Positions 1-9,548 of a stretch of DNA of 64,000 nt are shown here, piece by piece. Numbering within the stretch: position 1 is the stretch's first letter; every line of letters starts with the position of its first letter. The stretch is taken from contig CALXET010000001.1 in NCBI GenBank assembly GCA_944387405.1, positions 424,862 to 488,861 of the forward strand. The letters run 5' to 3'. Below the pieces are notes generated by a model, which worked only from the letters and a program-made list of their open reading frames with translations, was not told the DNA's origin and searched no databases. Both the position numbers and the translations under genes were made by a program. Source of the stretch: an uncultured Clostridia bacterium. Its GTDB lineage: Bacteria; Bacillota; Clostridia; TANB77; CAG-508.

Positions 1-323
1 GAAAGTTCAAAAACATAAAATATTGTCGAAAGTGTAACACCCGTAAGCATTGAATACGCAAAAAATAATATTGTTATCATAGTAGATGATAGCCTTCTTA
101 ATAAAAATCCCATAATTAATGCAATTGCAATCTGAGCTATACAAATAATTGCAAAAGTTCCATCTACTGCCATTGTTTCAGCAATTCCTGCTGAATATGT
201 GTAAACTGCTGTTATAGCAGTTGCAAGAACACCTAAAAACATCCACAAAAATGTTTTTGAAAGAGCTCCTCTTACTTCCATATCAGAAACAGAATTTACT
301 TCATTATATTGAAATTCTTCCAT
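1..323 (-). CDS. Bax inhibitor-1 (BI-1/YccA/YbhL) family membrane protein, N-terminal part
   Basis: I translated this by hand from the reverse strand. It starts at the ATG at 323-321 behind a GGAGA ribosome site and runs off the left edge, so only about 107 residues are visible. A soluble N-terminus (MEEFQYNEVNSVSDMEVRGA) is followed by hydrophobic segments at about residues 23-46, 54-73 and 80-105. The spacing of the segments and a LTGVTLSTIFYVFE-like stretch resemble the third helix of bacterial BI-1 proteins. These are seven-helix inner-membrane proteins thought to conduct or regulate calcium/proton leak; the bacterial role is poorly defined. The family call rests on this fragment only. 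No CGG codon is in frame here. Confidence 0.7.
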   Translation of the reverse strand, partial: MEEFQYNEVNSVSDMEVRGALSKTFLWMFLGVLATAITAVYTYSAGIAETMAVDGTFAIICIAQIAIALIMGFLLRRLSSTMITILFFAYSMLTGVTLSTIFYVFEL

Positions 324-455
324 AATTTTCTCTCCTATTCTTTTTTATTTTTACATTTAGTATTATATTATATATTATTTTTTTATACAATATATACTTT
401 AAAATATAATATATTATTAGTATTAAAATAATCTTAATTTTTATTATATTTTTTT

Positions 456-484
456 AAAGAAAAAACGCCTCTTAAAAAGAGACG
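456..484 (-). terminator. Intrinsic terminator after pyk
   Basis: On the minus strand an 8-bp stem (CGTCTCTT with AAGAGGCG, one G-U pair) closes a TTT loop and is followed by TTTTTTCTTT. It lies 45 bases past the pyk stop. Confidence 0.8.
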
Positions 485-528
485 CTTTATTTATAAATAT
501 ACTTGTATTGTGCTATTTTAATTTTTTA

Positions 529-1974
529 TTATTGTATTTTTAAATATCCACCAAATACTTTGCTTGCTGGATAATCTGGTAATACTTTGCTTCCACCAGC
601 AAGAATTACTGAATCTCCTGTTTCTAAGTTTCCTAATTCTTTGTGTTTTTCGATTCCTTTTTCAATTATTAAATCAATATTTGTTTCATCTTTAACAAGT
701 ACAGGAAATACGTTCCATACGATTGATAATTGATTATAAACTTTTTCATTATCTGTAACTACTAATATTGGGCAAGCAGGTCCAATTGCAGATAAAAGAT
801 TAGCTGTTCTTCCTGTATGAGTATATGCAACTATTGCATCAGCCATCATATTTCTTGCTGTTTTTCCTGCGGTATAAGCTACATTAAATTCTAGATCATT
901 TTTATCTAATTCTAATACTCTGTTATCAAATCTCTTCCAATATTTAATATTTTTCTCAATATGTTTTGATATTGTAGACATTGCTTCAACACATTCAACT
1001 GGATATTCACCACTTGCACATTCTCCAGAAAGCATTATACAACTACTTCTATCATATACAGCATTTGCAACATCGCTAACTTCTGCTCTTGTTGGTCTTG
1101 GATTATGTGTCATTGATTCAAGCATTTGTGTAGCTGTAATAACTGGTTTACCAGTATTGTTACATAATCTGATAAATCTTTTTTGTACAACTGGAACATC
1201 TTCCATTGGTATTTCAACACCCATATCTCCACGAGCTACCATTATACCATCTGAAAGTTCAAGTATTTCTTCAATATTTTCTACACCTTCTTGGCTTTCT
1301 ATTTTTGAGATAATTTTTATATCTTGACCACCATTATCATCTAATAATTTTCTTATTTGTCTAACATCATCTGGTCTTCTTATAAATGAAGCAAAAATGT
1401 AATCAAAACCAGCTTTTACACCTTTTGTAATATCATCAATATCTTTTTCACCTAAAGCTGGTAATTCAACTACAACACCAGGAATATTCATTGTTTTTCT
1501 TGAACCCAATTTTCCTGTATTTTGAGCTGTACAAACAATATCTTGTCCATTTATTTCTTTTACTTTGAATTCTATTGCTCCATCATCAACTAATATTGTT
1601 GAACCTGGTTTTACATCTTTGTATAATTCTTTATAACTTAATGTTGTTTTTGTGTTATTTCCTATTATATCATCATGAACAAATGTAAATTCTTGTCCTT
1701 TTTCTATTGTAACTTTTTCGTCTCCTGATTCTAATTTACCTGTTCTAATTTCTGGTCCTTTTGTATCAAGAGCCATTGCTATAGGTAAGTTAAGTTTTTC
1801 TCTGCATCTCTTAATTGTTGCAATCTTTTCTGCATTTTCTTCATAACCGCCATGTGAAAAGTTAATTCTGCAAACATTTAAACCTGCATTCATAAGTTTT
1901 GTAAGCATTTCTTCACTTTCGCTTGCTGGTCCTATTGTACCAATGATTTTTGTCTTTCTTAAATCTGATTTCAT
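529..1974 (-). CDS. pyk: Pyruvate kinase
   Basis: Catalyses phosphoenolpyruvate + ADP to pyruvate + ATP, the last step of glycolysis, in the cytosol. All family landmarks are visible: RINFSHG at about residues 36-42, DTKGPEIR at 70-77, the catalytic lysine region SKIES with Lys224 and Glu226, RGDMGVEIP from 248, and TATQMLESM followed by PRPTRAEVSDVANAVYD. The usual DGTDA after that motif reads DRSSC here, a mild variation. At 481 residues it has the A, B and C domains but not the extra C-terminal PEP-utiliser domain found in Bacillus. It is monocistronic, with its own promoter and terminator. A start at 1974 fits an AGAGGAATGG ribosome site. Confidence 0.97.
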   Translation of the reverse strand: MKSDLRKTKIIGTIGPASESEEMLTKLMNAGLNVCRINFSHGGYEENAEKIATIKRCREKLNLPIAMALDTKGPEIRTGKLESGDEKVTIEKGQEFTFVHDDIIGNNTKTTLSYKELYKDVKPGSTILVDDGAIEFKVKEINGQDIVCTAQNTGKLGSRKTMNIPGVVVELPALGEKDIDDITKGVKAGFDYIFASFIRRPDDVRQIRKLLDDNGGQDIKIISKIESQEGVENIEEILELSDGIMVARGDMGVEIPMEDVPVVQKRFIRLCNNTGKPVITATQMLESMTHNPRPTRAEVSDVANAVYDRSSCIMLSGECASGEYPVECVEAMSTISKHIEKNIKYWKRFDNRVLELDKNDLEFNVAYTAGKTARNMMADAIVAYTHTGRTANLLSAIGPACPILVVTDNEKVYNQLSIVWNVFPVLVKDETNIDLIIEKGIEKHKELGNLETGDSVILAGGSKVLPDYPASKVFGGYLKIQ

Positions 1975-2042
1975 TTTACCATTCCTCTTTCTATATTAAA
2001 TTTTATTATAAACTATTTTTTTACTTTTTATGCATCAAGCAA

Positions 2043-2076
2043 CTGCTATTATAGCAGAAAATAAATAATTAAACAA
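2043..2076 (-). promoter_or_regulatory. Promoter of pyk with palindromic -10 region
   Basis: Minus strand: -35 TTGTTT (2076-2071), a 17-base spacer, and -10 TATAAT (2053-2048). The -10 sits exactly in the middle of the palindrome CTGCTATAATAGCAG (2057-2043), so a dimeric regulator binding there would block the promoter. The promoter is visible; the operator role is inference. Confidence 0.6.
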
Positions 2077-2136
2077 GATTTTTGTTATATTTTCTTTAAA
2101 TTTGTGTATTATTTAATATGCTGCTTAAAACAAGCT

Positions 2137-2168
2137 ATAAAGAGTAGATTTTCGAACCTACTCTTTAT
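2137..2168. terminator. Hairpin terminator after glgP
   Basis: An 11-bp perfect stem ATAAAGAGTAG / CTACTCTTTAT with a 10-base loop lies directly downstream of the glgP stop and upstream of the pyk promoter. The U-run on the minus strand is weak (TATAGCTTGTTTT). Confidence 0.6.
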
Positions 2169-2180
2169 TTTATAGTTAAA

Positions 2181-4748
2181 TTATTTTGTCATCCATTTAA
2201 TTAAATTCATATTAGCAGAATCCATTAACATTTCATGTTTTGGCATTACTCTAAATGTATATCCAAAATTTCCACCTGTTGTTAATTTGATATCTGTTTC
2301 ATATTTTATTTTATCACTTTCTTCTTTACTGTCAACCCTTTTCATTTCAGTAACACTTATATTATTTACAGTACCATTTTCTAATATTTGACCATAATAT
2401 ACTTGTACAGAAACATTATCTGGATTAAAGTTTGGAAGTTTTACATAGCAAGATACACTTATTGTATCTCCAGCATTCAATTTAACATTATCTATATTAT
2501 CTTCTTGTGAAATTTCTATCTCATTCCATCTTTCCTTGCATGCTTTTTTCCATTTATAAAAATCCATTACTTTATTTAAATCAGTAAAGTTTTTATTATA
2601 TTGATCACAAAGTGGTAAATACAAACCTTCTGTATAATCTACAAGCATTCTAGCAGTACTATAATTTCCTCCTGTTGTAATTATAGAGTTTTTCATTATT
2701 TTTACCCACTCTTTAGAAACTCCATCTTCATCTTTCTTAGCATAATAAGCTGGAATAATTTTATTTTCTAATATGTTATATATACTATTACTATCTGCTT
2801 TATCTTGTATTTCATAAGATTCATATGTTGCATTAGTTCCAATAGCCCATCCATTAGTTCCTGTATAACCTTCAGCCCACCATCCATCTAGTACACTAAA
2901 GTTTATTACACCATTAACAGAAGCTTTTTCACCAGAAGTTCCTGAAGCTTCCATTGGTCTTCTTGGGTTATTTAGCCATACATCTACACCACTTATCAAA
3001 TATCTTGCCATTCCAATATTATAATTTTCTAATATAAATATTTTTCCTTTAAATTGTGGCATCATAGAAATTTCATGAATTTGTTTTATTAGATCTTGAC
3101 CTTCTGTATCTGCTGGATGAGCTTTTCCTGCAAATATTAATTGAACTGGTCTATCTTTATTATTCATGATTTGAGTCAATCTTTCTATATCACTAAATAT
3201 AAGTGTTGCTCTTTTATATGTAGCAAATCTTCTAGCAAAACCTATTGTTAATGCATTTGGATTTAATTTAGAAGTAATTTCTGCTATTTGCTCATATCCA
3301 TAACCACTTTTTCTAAATCTTGCTGTTATATTGTCTTTTACAAGTTTTATTAACTTTTCTTTTCTTTTTACATGTTCTTCCCATAATCTCTTATCAGGAA
3401 TATTGTTTATCTTTTTCCATGTATTATTATCATGAATATTTTCTTGCCAATATGGAGTTAAATATTCATTATATAATTCTTTAATATTTGGAGCAAGCCA
3501 AGTACAAGTATGAATACCATTTGTAACATAAGTTATAGGTGATTCATTAGGCGCTATTTCTGGCCATACATCTGAGAATAATTCCCTTGATACTGCACCA
3601 TGAAGCTTACTTACACCATTTTTCTTACCAGCAATTCTTAAAGCAAGCATTCCCATATTAAATCCTGATTCTAATTCTTCTTGCTCTCTCATTCCAAGTT
3701 TTAAAAATTCTTCTCTAGTAATTCCATATTCGTCCCAAATTCCATCAAAATATTTATCCATAAGACTAATATCAAATATATCGTTTCCTGCTGGAACTGG
3801 AGTATGAGTTGTAAATACTGTTTTAGAAGTTACTATTTCTTTTGCAATATTAAATGATACCTTCTTTTCTTCCATAACATCTTTAATTAATTGAAGTGTT
3901 AAGAAAGAAGAATGTCCTTCATTCATATGATATACTGTAGGATTATATCCTAGAGTCTTAAGTAATATAACACCTGCCATTCCTAAAACAATTTCTTGTC
4001 TTATTCTCATTTCTTTATCTCCACCATAAAGTCTAAGTGTTATATTTTTATATTCTTCAATATTTTGTTCAATATCAGAATCCATTAAATATAATTTAAC
4101 TCTTCCTACATTTATCTCCCAAACCTTTAGATATAAAGTATTTGCAAGTAAAGGTATTGAAATTATTAAATCTTCTCCAACATCATTTTTTACAGGATTA
4201 ATTGGCAAATTATATAAATCTATATTGTGATATTCTGATTCTTGATGTCCATAAGCATTTATTCTTTGATTAAAATATCCATTCTTATATAAAAGTCCAA
4301 CTGCAACTAATGGAATTCCTAAATCACTTGATGCCTTTAAATGATCTCCTGAAAGTATTCCAAGTCCTCCTGAATATATTGGAAGTATTTCGTCTAATCC
4401 ATATTCAGCAGAAAAGTATGCAATTGTGTCTTTCTTATTGTTTGGATGTTTTTTTGCAAACCATGTATCCTTACTATAGATGTAGCTATCATAATTACAT
4501 ACCACTTTATCATAGGCTTTTAAAAATTCTGTATCTGTTGCTATTTTTTCAATTTTTTCTTGATTTACTAATTTTAAAAACTTAGTTGGGTTTTTATCAA
4601 TACTTTCCCATAAATCTAAATCAATCATTTTAAAAAGTTTTAAAAATTCCGTATTCCATGACCACCAAAGATTATTTGCTATTTCTGAAAGTTTTTCAAT
4701 TCTCTTTGGTAATTGTGGTACTACTGTAATTCTATTGAATATATACAT
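2181..4748 (-). CDS. glgP: Alpha-glucan (glycogen/maltodextrin) phosphorylase, GT35
   Basis: Phosphorolysis of alpha-1,4-glucans to glucose-1-phosphate with pyridoxal phosphate as cofactor. At 855 residues it matches the bacterial short-form group with an N-terminal DUF3417-like domain (WWSWN near residue 28) rather than the E. coli MalP type. The PLP lysine is Lys608 in EASGTSGEKA. YFSAEYGLDEILPIYSGGLG at about 113-132 and the HMNEGH and TTHTPVPAGND motifs are also present. The last ~110 residues look like a beta-rich extension (SVSCYVKLPNFNPDNVSVQVYYG). No other glycogen genes are nearby. Its ribosome site is GGAGGATAAATT before the ATG at 4748. Confidence 0.95.
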   Translation of the reverse strand: MYIFNRITVVPQLPKRIEKLSEIANNLWWSWNTEFLKLFKMIDLDLWESIDKNPTKFLKLVNQEKIEKIATDTEFLKAYDKVVCNYDSYIYSKDTWFAKKHPNNKKDTIAYFSAEYGLDEILPIYSGGLGILSGDHLKASSDLGIPLVAVGLLYKNGYFNQRINAYGHQESEYHNIDLYNLPINPVKNDVGEDLIISIPLLANTLYLKVWEINVGRVKLYLMDSDIEQNIEEYKNITLRLYGGDKEMRIRQEIVLGMAGVILLKTLGYNPTVYHMNEGHSSFLTLQLIKDVMEEKKVSFNIAKEIVTSKTVFTTHTPVPAGNDIFDISLMDKYFDGIWDEYGITREEFLKLGMREQEELESGFNMGMLALRIAGKKNGVSKLHGAVSRELFSDVWPEIAPNESPITYVTNGIHTCTWLAPNIKELYNEYLTPYWQENIHDNNTWKKINNIPDKRLWEEHVKRKEKLIKLVKDNITARFRKSGYGYEQIAEITSKLNPNALTIGFARRFATYKRATLIFSDIERLTQIMNNKDRPVQLIFAGKAHPADTEGQDLIKQIHEISMMPQFKGKIFILENYNIGMARYLISGVDVWLNNPRRPMEASGTSGEKASVNGVINFSVLDGWWAEGYTGTNGWAIGTNATYESYEIQDKADSNSIYNILENKIIPAYYAKKDEDGVSKEWVKIMKNSIITTGGNYSTARMLVDYTEGLYLPLCDQYNKNFTDLNKVMDFYKWKKACKERWNEIEISQEDNIDNVKLNAGDTISVSCYVKLPNFNPDNVSVQVYYGQILENGTVNNISVTEMKRVDSKEESDKIKYETDIKLTTGGNFGYTFRVMPKHEMLMDSANMNLIKWMTK

Positions 4749-4919
4749 AATTTATCCTCCGCATCTTTCTAAATTTCTTTTGTAAAATCTCATAACATAT
4801 ATCATAATTATCTATTATAAAATCTTTTTTGTCAATTTATTTTAATATGATTTTTTTAAAATATTTATTTTTTTCTTGTTTTTTAAATATTTCATTTTTT
4901 TAACAATTTTTTTACACTA

Positions 4920-4948
4920 TTTCCAGTTTTTTTATTTTGTAGTATAAT
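4920..4948 (+). promoter_or_regulatory. Possible promoter of the foreign-type gene
   Basis: A perfect -10 TATAAT (4943-4948) lies 17 bases after a weak -35 TTTCCA (4920-4925). It is the only good plus-strand -10 upstream of the gene at 5029. The spacer is in native AT-rich DNA. Confidence 0.4.
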
Positions 4949-5028
4949 TAAATTAGGTATTTTTTTATTATGGGGAGCCTTTGTAGAAAAAACATAGCAA
5001 AAACACAATTAATAAGGAGGAAACAACA

Positions 5029-5754
5029 ATGGCAAACAACAAGAGAAACACTAGAAAAACCGCTAAAACTAGCAAGAAGGCTTATTACCAGCGAATCGCC
5101 ACTCGGCTTTTCGTTGTAATTAGTGTTCTGGCACTGATGGGAAGTTTAGCTTTTACCGGTATCCAGTTTGGATGGAAGCTTGCTTCTACCCAAATTCAAA
5201 TGGGGTACTATTACAGAGAAATTCGTGACGCAGAGTCAACTCGTGACTACAACAACGACATGGCTCGTATGTATGGTCACATTCCGACTTATCGGCACGA
5301 TGCTGATGAAGCCGACGCTTCGATTGATGTGTTAAACGAAAAGCGTGATGCAATTCGTAATAGCACTGATCCGGTCGTCGCATTCGCAGCAAAGAACGGT
5401 GTTGATATTTCCATTATTGGTATTAGCCTTGGCATCTTTGTGATCATGGGCTTTGCAATTTATGGAATGCACAAATCGTTCTGGTTTTGGGTTGGTGTTG
5501 GGGAAGTTATCCTCAAATACACGATCCGATTTCTGATTTCTCTGCTCGGTCTTATCTGCTTTGCAATTTACCGTGGTTTTCAGATGATAGCCACAGCTAT
5601 CGCTGATTTGGTAGTTGTACTCGCAGATCGAATTCGTGCTCGCCGTTATGAGAAATACGAGGAGTATGATGAATACTTTGATTATGACTCAGAAGACGAC
5701 GAAGCCGTACATGAGGCTGAAGTGATTCAGTTTCCCAGGCACAGGATCGGATAA
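5029..5754 (+). CDS. Membrane protein of unknown function with foreign codon usage
   Basis: I do not recognise this 241-residue protein. It has a basic N-terminus (NNKRNTRKTAKTSKK), a membrane segment at about 27-48, a charged, possibly coiled segment at 50-125, further membrane segments near 128-147 and 150-200, and a very acidic tail (EEYDEYFDYDSEDDE) ending in IQFPRHRIG. The ribosome site AAGGAGG is strong. Base and codon use are strikingly unlike the neighbours: arginine is mostly CGN, many codons end in C or G, and CGG is used for arginine at codons 26 and 89. Native genes use AGA and have no CGG that reads as arginine. It is a single-gene insert between two minus-strand genes, disrupting neither. 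It is either recently transferred or an assembly chimera; function unknown. Confidence 0.75.
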   Translation: MANNKRNTRKTAKTSKKAYYQRIATRLFVVISVLALMGSLAFTGIQFGWKLASTQIQMGYYYREIRDAESTRDYNNDMARMYGHIPTYRHDADEADASIDVLNEKRDAIRNSTDPVVAFAAKNGVDISIIGISLGIFVIMGFAIYGMHKSFWFWVGVGEVILKYTIRFLISLLGLICFAIYRGFQMIATAIADLVVVLADRIRARRYEKYEEYDEYFDYDSEDDEAVHEAEVIQFPRHRIG

Positions 5755-5763
5755 AAGCACTAA

Positions 5764-5800
5764 AGGGGACTAGCCGCAAGGCTAGCCCCCCTTCCTTTTT
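5764..5800 (+). terminator. GC-rich terminator of the foreign-type gene
   Basis: GGGG-A-CTAGCC, a GCAA tetraloop, GGCTAG-CCCC, then CTTCCTTTTTT. The GC-rich stem and GNRA loop are unlike the AT-rich native terminators in the window, so gene and terminator seem to have travelled together. Confidence 0.85.
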
Positions 5801-6846
5801 TATTTAAAATAATTTTTTATAGATCCTTTACCATTTTCAGAAACAACATCTATAATAGAACCATTAATAATATTTACTGTCGGATCTAAATGACCAATAT
5901 CTGCATCATATATTACTGGGATATCTAAAGATGCTAAGGCATCTAATAGAGTTTTTTTCATATCTATTCCATAATCTTCTCTAAGTAATATTGATCTACC
6001 AAAAATAATACCATTACAGTATTTAAAGTATCCTGCATTTTTCATTTTCCAAAGATTACAGAAAAGTTGTGGTGTACTCATTTCAAAAACTTCTAAAAAC
6101 CATACTATTCCATCATCTTTATATTTTTCAATAAATTCAGATATTTTATCATATTTTGTTCCTATAATATTTGTTATTACATCAAAACATCCACCTAAAG
6201 CTCTTCCTGAAAAATTTATTTTCTCTTCATCTTTTAAATTTTTCCATTCTACTTTATTTACTAAGTTATATCCAGCATATGGATCTTCGTCTTCATCTGT
6301 TACTTCGCCTTTAATTATTTTTTCAAGCCAATTTTCTTCATATTTATCAAAACTCTTTTGTTCTATCTCTTCTCCACTCATTAATCTTAATGAATCAAGT
6401 AAATCTCTTCCTGGCTTTTTCATTCCATATGATTTAATATTAGAACCATATATAGTTGCAATATCACAAATCGTTGTAAGTAAAAATTCTAGATATGTAT
6501 TATCTGAATATCCTTGAAACCATGTCGACTTTAATTTTTTTATTTCTTCAAAATCTAGATTTTCTATCATCTCACACATAAAGTCTCCACCATCTGCAGA
6601 TATTATTGCTCTTACATCTTTATTGTTCCATAACTCCATAAATTCTTTAGCTCTCGTTTTTCCATCTGTACTTCTTCCAAATTCGCTTTTCCTAACACTT
6701 TCTGTTTCAATGCACTTATAACCTAAATTTTTTAAATTTCTTTCTGCATTTTCTAATCTTAAAATCTTATCTTGTTTTATAATTCCTTCTGATGGTGCGG
6801 TAATTCCTATCATATCGCCAGTTTTTAAATCATCCGGATATCTCAT
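5800..6846 (-). CDS. LD-carboxypeptidase / MccF-like peptidase (S66 family)
   Basis: Serine peptidase family that either trims the terminal D-amino acid of murein tetrapeptides (LdcA) or cleaves peptide-nucleotide antibiotics (MccF). Visible motifs are IGITAPSEG at 13-21, the oxyanion-hole GG at about 86-87, the nucleophile elbow GYSDNT with Ser114, WFLEVFE carrying the likely catalytic Glu, and GHLDP with the likely catalytic His319. At 348 residues it is longer than LdcA (~300) and closer to MccF-type proteins. It is followed 30 bases upstream by pepV, so it is probably part of a peptide-handling group. It overlaps the T-run of the foreign gene's terminator by one base. Confidence 0.85.
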   Translation of the reverse strand: MRYPDDLKTGDMIGITAPSEGIIKQDKILRLENAERNLKNLGYKCIETESVRKSEFGRSTDGKTRAKEFMELWNNKDVRAIISADGGDFMCEMIENLDFEEIKKLKSTWFQGYSDNTYLEFLLTTICDIATIYGSNIKSYGMKKPGRDLLDSLRLMSGEEIEQKSFDKYEENWLEKIIKGEVTDEDEDPYAGYNLVNKVEWKNLKDEEKINFSGRALGGCFDVITNIIGTKYDKISEFIEKYKDDGIVWFLEVFEMSTPQLFCNLWKMKNAGYFKYCNGIIFGRSILLREDYGIDMKKTLLDALASLDIPVIYDADIGHLDPTVNIINGSIIDVVSENGKGSIKNYFK

Positions 6847-6875
6847 TTATTTCAGCTCCTTTTAACATCTTTATT

Positions 6876-8273
6876 TTATTTAGCAAGTTCATAAATTGCT
6901 TTAGCGTATATCTTGCACGAATCTAATAAATAATCTATTTTAATAAATTCATCTGCCTTATGACACATATCTTCTTCATTTGGCATCATAGCTCCAAAAG
7001 ATACGCATCTCTTGAAAGCTCTTGCATATGTTGCTCCACCTATAGCAAGTGGCTCTTCATTTTTTCCATAATAATCATTATAAATTTTGCATAATTTTTT
7101 TACTAGTTCATTTTCTTTTGGAATATATAATGAATCTTTTCTATCCTTAAATAAAATATCTACATTTTCGCAAGATAAAGACTTTTTAATTTCATTTTCT
7201 ACATTATCTATATTTATAGTTACTGGCACTCTTAAATTAGCACCTGCTATGATTTTATTATCCTCAATATATAATCTTGCTAAGTTTAAAGTTAACTCTC
7301 CCATTTCGTCTTTAAAGTTTATTCCTAGGCTTTTTCCATCAGTTTCTAAATTAATTTTATCACTTAGTAACTTTATAAAATCATTATTTATATTGTTTAC
7401 TTTAAAAGCTTTATTAAGTACTAATACTAATCTACTAATAGCATTTATTCCAAGTTCAGGATGAGCTGCATGTGCAGCTTTTCCAAATGATTCTATTTTT
7501 AAATTTTTATCTTTAATAGCTGTTTCTATTTCAAAACTTTTTTCTTTTGCAATTTCTAGTATATCACTATTTATTTTGTCTAATAATAACTTATCTTTTA
7601 TTTCTAAACTAATACTACAATACTTAGGAACTACATTTATAGCATTGTTTTTTGTATCTATATTTTTTATAATAACATTTTCATTCTCATCTAAATCTTC
7701 ACTAATATATACACTTAGTAATCCTTTTTCTGCATATATACATGGAAAATCAGCGTCTGGACTAAAGCCAATAGTTGGCATTTCTTCTACAGCTTTATAA
7801 TGATCAATACACTTCCAATCATTTTCTTCATTAAGTCCTACTATTAGTCTTACTCTTTTATTAACTTCAAAAAGATCTTTTACTGCTTTCATTGCATACA
7901 AAGAAGCAATTACTGGTCCTTTGTCATCAGTTGTTCCTCTTCCATATATTTTTCCACCAGAAATCTCTGGTTCAAAAGGTTTATGTGTCCATCCATCTCC
8001 TGCTGGAACTACATCTAAATGTCCAATTATTCCAAGAAGTTCATCCCCTTCTCCAAATTCTACATATCCACAATATCCATCAATGTTCTTCGTTCTGAAT
8101 CCAAGTCTTTCACCAAGTTTTAAAAAATGCTCTAATGCTTGATTTACATTTTCTCCAAATGGTTTATTTGTATCAGTAGATATTTCATTGACACTTGGAA
8201 TTTTAACAATCTCACAAACTTCTTTTATAATTTCTTCTTTTTTTGAATCAATATAATCTTCTATGTGACTCAC
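6876..8273 (-). CDS. pepV: PepV-type dipeptidase (M20 family)
   Basis: Zinc dipeptidase that degrades dipeptides in the cytosol. Metal and catalytic landmarks are GHLDVVPAGDGW with His85 and Asp87, the bridging acid in TTDDKGP (Asp116/117), and the acidic pair in NEENDWKC near 153. The lid domain follows, and a late GGATYARAF segment carries the family's C-terminal active-site glycines; a final HKADEF histidine is typical. At 465 residues the length is normal. It lies 13 bases downstream of the GltD-like gene's stop and 30 bases before the S66 peptidase, so these are likely co-transcribed. Confidence 0.93.
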   Translation of the reverse strand: MSHIEDYIDSKKEEIIKEVCEIVKIPSVNEISTDTNKPFGENVNQALEHFLKLGERLGFRTKNIDGYCGYVEFGEGDELLGIIGHLDVVPAGDGWTHKPFEPEISGGKIYGRGTTDDKGPVIASLYAMKAVKDLFEVNKRVRLIVGLNEENDWKCIDHYKAVEEMPTIGFSPDADFPCIYAEKGLLSVYISEDLDENENVIIKNIDTKNNAINVVPKYCSISLEIKDKLLLDKINSDILEIAKEKSFEIETAIKDKNLKIESFGKAAHAAHPELGINAISRLVLVLNKAFKVNNINNDFIKLLSDKINLETDGKSLGINFKDEMGELTLNLARLYIEDNKIIAGANLRVPVTINIDNVENEIKKSLSCENVDILFKDRKDSLYIPKENELVKKLCKIYNDYYGKNEEPLAIGGATYARAFKRCVSFGAMMPNEEDMCHKADEFIKIDYLLDSCKIYAKAIYELAK

Positions 8274-8285
8274 CCCTTTTAAAGT

Positions 8286-9536
8286 TTATCTAGATTCTAA
8301 ATCAGATATTATTGCTTTTGCAGCTATTCTTGCAGAACTTATAGCTCTACAAACTGTTGATTTACTTTCCATCACATCTCCACCAGCATATACTTTTTCT
8401 ATACTAGTTCTACAGTTTTCATCAACTTTTATTAATCCGTATTCATTTAATTCAATATTTTGTTTTTGTAATAATTCCTTATTTGGTTTTAATCCTATTG
8501 CAAAAACTACTGAATCTGCTTTATATTCAAATTCTGAATTTACTTTATCTATTGCTTTATGGTCTATTATTTCTGTTTTTATACATTCTAATTTTTCAAG
8601 TTTTCTACCTGTTCCTTTTCCTTTAATAACTCTTGTTAAAAATACTGGAATTACACCATCTTTTATAGCATCTTCTAACTCAATCTTTCTTGCTGGCATA
8701 TGCTCTTCATCTCTTCTATATAATATAGAAACTGATTTAGCATTCATTCTTATAGCAGCTCTTGCAGAGTCCATTGCTACATTTCCTCCACCAATTACAA
8801 CAACATCGCCTAATTTTTCTAGATATTTTCTATTATTATATGCTCTTAAGAAAGTATCTGAGTCATATATGTTTTCAAAATCTCCTAAATCATATGTAGA
8901 TGGCTTTTCCGCACCTATTCCTAAAAATATAGCATCAAACTCATTTTTTAAATCATCTATTTTTATATCTTTTCCAAAACATGTGTTATTTCTAAACACA
9001 ATTTCCATCTTTTTTAATTTATCTATTATATTTTGTATAATATCTTTTGAAAGTCTAAAATCTGGTATACCATATCTTAATATTCCGCCATAATCTTCAT
9101 CTTTTTCAAATATTGTAACTTTGTATCCTTGTTTTCTTAGTTCATATGCACATTCAAGTCCTGCAGGGCCAGAGCCAATTACAGCAACTTTTTTATCTTT
9201 TTCTTCTCCTACTTTATATTCAAATTCATAATTATTTTCTTCTGCCCATTCATTTATGAACTTTTCTAAATATCCAATACTTGTTGGAACTTGTTTTATT
9301 GCTCTTACACATTTTCCTTCACATTGATCTTCTTGTGGGCATATTGTTCCGCAAATATGGCTAAATATATTATTTTCTTGAAGTATATCATATGCTTCTT
9401 TAAATTTTTCTTCTTTTATTTTTGAAATAAATTCTGGAATATTTGTATGAACTGGACATCCCTTTTCTTGACAAGGTCTTGTTTTACATTGTAAACACCA
9501 ATTTGCTTTTTGTTTAATTTCTTCTAAGTTTTCCAT
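8286..9536 (-). CDS. GltD-like NAD(P)-dependent oxidoreductase (glutamate synthase small-subunit family)
   Basis: Flavoprotein that passes electrons from NAD(P)H through FAD and two Fe-S clusters. N-terminal cysteines 14, 17, 22 and 27, and again at 62, 66, 72 and 76, form the cluster-binding domain. The FAD Rossmann motif GSGPAG is at 121-126, the second nucleotide fold has GGGNVAMDSARAA near 248, and the C-terminal FAD motif is YAGGDV. At 416 residues it is a little shorter than GltA-homotetramer enzymes (~460). No large glutamate synthase subunit is next to it, so the true partner is unknown; a stand-alone role is possible. It is 12 bases from mgtC. Confidence 0.88.
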   Translation of the reverse strand: MENLEEIKQKANWCLQCKTRPCQEKGCPVHTNIPEFISKIKEEKFKEAYDILQENNIFSHICGTICPQEDQCEGKCVRAIKQVPTSIGYLEKFINEWAEENNYEFEYKVGEEKDKKVAVIGSGPAGLECAYELRKQGYKVTIFEKDEDYGGILRYGIPDFRLSKDIIQNIIDKLKKMEIVFRNNTCFGKDIKIDDLKNEFDAIFLGIGAEKPSTYDLGDFENIYDSDTFLRAYNNRKYLEKLGDVVVIGGGNVAMDSARAAIRMNAKSVSILYRRDEEHMPARKIELEDAIKDGVIPVFLTRVIKGKGTGRKLEKLECIKTEIIDHKAIDKVNSEFEYKADSVVFAIGLKPNKELLQKQNIELNEYGLIKVDENCRTSIEKVYAGGDVMESKSTVCRAISSARIAAKAIISDLESR

Positions 9537-9548
9537 TTTGCTTAATAC

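Noticed and set aside
4749..5028. Riboswitch or leader RNA upstream of glgP and the foreign gene
   Set aside because: The stretch is AT-rich with no conserved fold I can recognise; only one -10 box is visible.
5186..5779. Minus-strand open frames inside the foreign-type gene
   Set aside because: Shadows of the GC-richer plus-strand gene; no ribosome sites.
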